Of a stretch of DNA of 64,000 nt, positions 61,348 to 64,000 are shown in pieces. The notes under the pieces are model-generated. The model was not told where the DNA came from and made no database searches. It saw only the letters and a list, made by a program, of their open reading frames with translations. Numbering within the stretch: position 1 is the first letter of the stretch; every line of letters begins with the position of its first letter. The stretch covers positions 25,869,830 to 25,933,829 of the forward strand of contig JAKTNV010000003.1 in assembly GCA_022747635.1 (NCBI GenBank), read 5' to 3'. Source of the DNA: Hetaerina americana (taxonomy: Eukaryota; Arthropoda; Insecta; Odonata; Calopterygidae). The position numbers were made by a program, and so were the translations under genes.

Positions 61348-62428
61348 TGGAAGCGGCAGGACGTCAGTTATTGTGCAATAAGAAAGGAGTGAGGTATAGG
61401 TAATCATTGTCAGCCTCTATTCTTTATTTTTACATCGCAATATCAAGCAAGAGTTATGAGGCGGCCTACGGATTCACAGAAATGAGATAAGCATGCTGCG
61501 GTTAGTGGAATACAGTTACTTGGAGAGAAGACGGCATGAACAGAATAATGGATAGTATGGATACGAGGTTGAGAGAGTTAATTCTTAAAGAAACCCAATG
61601 TAAGGTGAGATAAATGGTCTGTAACCTATGCAAGGGGAACAGGAACGGCAAGCCTAACGGGAAATAGCCAGTGGAGTGGCGTAAGGTAAGAATGCTGTCT
61701 ATAGAATGAAATAATACCTCTGGGACGTCAGTTTTTGTAAACTTCTGCGCGCCGACCATGCCACGAAAGACCAACCGAGCGGAAATGTCAAGTGAACTTT
61801 TGAAATGTATTGAAAATGAACTTGATTATTTGGACGACGTCATCACTGGTGATGAAACCTGAGTTTTTGAATAATACGCATATACAAAACGCCAAAGCTC
61901 TAAGTATCACTCCGACCAGTCCCCCAAGCCCAAAAAGGCAAGAATGACCAAATCAAAAGGGAAAATAATGCTCATTGTCTTTTTCGGCAGTAAAGGAGTG
62001 GTCCATATGGAGTTTGTTCCTCGAGGAGTGACAGTTAACGCTGCCTACTACGTGAATGTGCTGAAAAGACTCCGGAAAAGGGTCATCAGGACGAAAAAAG
62101 ACATCACCGCTTCCTGGCAAGTCCAACACGACAACGCGCCTTGCCGCAACGCGCAACGAGTTTGCGAGTTCCTGGCCAAACAACAGGTGCCAACGTTACC
62201 CCAACCCTCTATAGTTTTAGCGCCCTCCCAACAGACTTCTTTTCGCAACCTCGGATTAAAGCAGTCCTATAAGGAACCCATTTCTCGTCCATAGAAGAGA
62301 TCCAATCAGCCGTGACGAAGACCTTGCGAGAGGTCCCCGAAGACGTCTTCCAAGGCGCGTACCGGTCATGGCAGAGTCACTGGAAAAAATTTGTAGAGAC
62401 CCTAGGACAGTACTTTGAAGAATTTTAA
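61348..62428 (+). pseudogene. mariner-4 transposase remnant
   Basis: A possible start is ATG at 61348 (MEAAGRQLL), but homology breaks off by about 61380. The segment to about 61760 has no transposase similarity and most of the HTH region is missing. From 61765: TNRAEMSSELLKCIENELDY, LDDVITGDET, then TGA at 61860-61862 in place of the invariant Trp. The reading resumes with PKPKKARMTKSKGKIMLIVF, VNAAYYVNVLKRLRKRV and VQHDNAPCRNAQRVCEFL. A frameshift near 62205 leads to LPTDFF (third Asp), an in-frame stop, GTHFSSIEEIQSAVTKTLRE, and the mariner C-terminus QGAYRSWQSHWKKFVETLGQ, ending YFEEF at the stop at 62428. All three aspartate positions are still recognisable. Confidence 0.88.
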
Positions 62429-62444
62429 GTGTTTTCGCAAATAT

Positions 62445-63769
62445 TTTTGCGCGAAGTGAAAAGTAAAATTAGGATGTTCGCGGATGACACGGTGATCTAT
62501 CGGGAGATATCTGGGGATGAGGATCGTTTTATTCTAGAGCAGGATTTAGATTGCATTACTAAATGGTGTTCTAACTGGGGATTGACTCTAAATTATAATA
62601 AATGTTCAGTGGTAAATTTCTTTAAAAGATCAACGGGATTTGCTTACAAATTAGCTGGAGGTGACCTAGCAGTAGTTGATACGGTAAAATACCTAGGTGT
62701 CACATTCACAAAAGACTTAACTTGGGGGACTCACATACGTAAAGTCTGCGGTCAAGCATATAAAAAATTGGGATTCATTAGACGCATTGTCGGCAAAAGT
62801 GACTCGAAGGTCAAGGAACGTTGTTACCACGCTCTTGTAAGGCCTCATTTAGAATACGCATGCAGCGTGTGGGATCCGAGTGAAAAAGGTCTCATTCGGG
62901 AAATTGAGAAGGTTCAACGCCGGGCAGCCCGTTTTGTAAAAAATTCCTACGATAAAACGCAAAGCGTCACCGAAATGCTCATGGATTTGGGGTGGGAATC
63001 ATTGGCTGAGAGACGATTCAATGCAAGATTGAAATTATTAAATAAATTTAGATCCGCATGTTTCAGCACCGAGGTCTCGCAAATTATTCGTACTCCTACA
63101 TACATTGGTCGCTCGGATCATGCATATAAAATTCGGGAAATAGATGCCAGAACTAGCCGACTCTAGGACTCCTTCTTCCCACGGACAATACGGGATAGCA
63201 ACTGCAGGGTTATAGATAGCAAAAATTCCACTTGCCACCCTCAGCGTTTAAAAAATAATTAGTTGTATTTAAATGCATGCTCTTCCACTAACCTTATGTG
63301 TTTTGCTATAATAACCCATTCTTTCCGAATGACCTCATTCGTGTTCCGTTCATCTGTTTTTAAGTCTCTTTCCTTTCAATCCCTCGTCCCTCTCCGTATT
63401 TTAGGGGGTAAATTCCTGCTACCTGCAACGTTGGGTCGTCTTTTACAGACTCTTTGGGGGTAGAGTGTTTCGTGGTGCATTTTCGTGGTGTGTTTCAATT
63501 TCTTGCTTGTTGTGTCCTGGCTTCCGTGTTGTAGGATGGCTTTCGTGCTGCATCATGGGGTGCAGTTTTTTAGTTGTTTTGCGGTTTATGTGTTTGCATG
63601 AGTATTGGATGAAGGGATTTTTGCATGAGTGTGTGCGCTGCTGTGGGTGTAATTTTCCGTGTTGTTTTTTTGCATGTGGTATTTTTCCTTTTTACGGTTG
63701 GTGACCTAACACCCCCCGCCACACGCCCTTGCGGCGGCTTGCGGAGTATTATGTAGATGTAGATGTAGA
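62445..63769 (+). mobile_element. LINE-C: 5'-truncated LINE inserted into mariner-4
   Basis: It begins just after mariner sequence GCAAATATTTTTGCG and ends at the tail (63701-63769) with two GTAGAT units. AATATTTT occurs on both sides (about 62438-62446 and 63769-63777), a likely target duplication. The body encodes the last part of the reverse transcriptase and a 3' UTR of about 500 bases. Confidence 0.87.
62448..63166 (+). CDS. LINE-C reverse transcriptase, C-terminal part (5'-truncated)
   Basis: Open for about 240 codons: RMFADDTVIYREI (catalytic FADD pair), CITKWCSNWGLTLNYNKCSV, VKYLGVTFTKDLTWGTHIRK, KKLGFIRRIVGKSDSKVKE, LVRPHLEYACSVWDPSEKG, VQRRAARFVKNSYD, LGWESLAERRFNARLKLLNK, and YIGRSDHAYKIREIDARTSR, then a TAG stop. 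Past the stop the same frame continues DSFFPRTI, so the stop is a recent mutation relative to the LINE-B protein, which reads through to SFFPRTI. Truncated before FADD, so inactive. It is roughly 60-65% similar by eye to LINE-B (estimate, not computed). Confidence 0.87.
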
Positions 63770-63836
63770 ATATTTTCAATAAATTACTTTAAAAAATTAT
63801 TTTATTACTTTTGGAATGCACCCTGTGCATCGCCAA

Positions 63837-63901
63837 GGAAGGTATGAAACCAAAGGAAATTCTTGGCGACTTTCAGAACACTCTGGAAGACTCTGCTTCT
63901 T
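63837..63901 (+). pseudogene. mariner transposase N-terminal fragment
   Basis: It reads CIAKEGMKPKEILGDFQNTL and EDSAS in + frame, the conserved N-terminal HTH of the HSMAR2-like mariner group (MKPKEI..DFQNTLGDSAPS). It begins right at the right end of mariner-4 and is cut off by a LINE tail at 63902. It is the part of the transposase that mariner-4 lacks. Confidence 0.7.
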
Positions 63902-63958
63902 CATCTACATCTACATAATACCCCGAGAGCTGCCGTAGGGGTGTCTGGCGGGGCGATC
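63902..63958 (-). repeat. LINE 3'-tail copy at window edge
   Basis: CATCTACATCTACATAATAC, then CCCCGAGAGCTGCCGTAGGG and GTGTCTGGCGGGG. A minus-strand LINE may continue past the window. Confidence 0.75.
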
Positions 63959-64000
63959 ATATTCCACTGTTGCCAACTGTTTGGTCGGGACAGCTTCGAT

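Larger units (their letters stand above)
61210..63836 (+). mobile_element. mariner-4: degenerate mariner interrupted by LINE-C
   Basis: The right end (63781-63836) reads like a mariner terminus: its complement begins ACAGGGTGCATTCCAAAAGT. The left end at 61210 starts ACAGGGTGCGTTCCATAA, a plausible partner. No TA duplication is obvious on either side, so the exact limits are uncertain. The interior carries a broken transposase (61348-62428), with LINE-C lodged in the 3' untranslated part. Confidence 0.72.

Noticed and set aside
6411..63958. CRISPR-like array from the repeated GC-rich tail
   Set aside because: Copies are dispersed, in both orientations, without regular spacing, and several end identifiable LINE bodies.

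Overview
This window looks like a piece of an animal nuclear genome, most likely an arthropod and probably an insect. The evidence is very long introns, GT/AG exon borders, many (TA)n microsatellites, tRNA-derived SINEs, mariner DNA transposons and many copies of one non-LTR retrotransposon (LINE). The only host gene I can support is an Iroquois-family (mirror/araucan/caupolican-type) TALE homeobox gene on the + strand. I would not name a species from this sequence.

Host gene: one exon (9352-9743) encodes the Iroquois homeodomain and a following acidic/Gly-rich stretch. After a 15.1 kb intron, a second, long exon (24855-26187) encodes a His/Pro/Ala/Gly-rich region with the Iroquois-type KPKIWSLADTA motif and a TDTPPQTPP motif. 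The splice phases agree (phase 1 between the two exons; phase 2 going in and coming out). The N-terminal exon(s) are not recognisable and probably lie upstream of the window. The C-terminal exon(s) are unproven; three phase-compatible candidates are listed as findings. A CpG-rich block at about 4250-4860 carries a TATA/initiator-like pair and could be an alternative promoter. A second CpG-rich block lies at about 35150-36130.

Mobile DNA: four mariner-type elements are visible. These are a deletion derivative at 25-777, an element with about 150 bp inverted repeats at 46677-47996, a degenerate one at 48605-50862 and another at 61210-63836. A fifth, tiny N-terminal fragment sits at 63837-63901. 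LINE fragments with a shared 3' tail are everywhere. The tail has a GC-rich stem-like core (CGCCCTTGCGGCGGCTTGCG) followed by (GTAGAT)n, and more than 20 copies occur in both orientations. Elements are nested: LINE-B lies inside mariner-3, which lies inside LINE-A (48110-51160), and LINE-C lies inside mariner-4 (62445-63769).

The remainder is AT-rich intronic or intergenic DNA. It is interrupted by roughly kilobase-scale polypyrimidine or polypurine blocks whose open frames look like composition artefacts. No RNA gene other than SINE-type tRNA relics, no CRISPR array and no prokaryote-type operon is present. I found no convincing new biological system; the most notable items are the long-TIR mariner, the nested insertions and the paired LINE tails.
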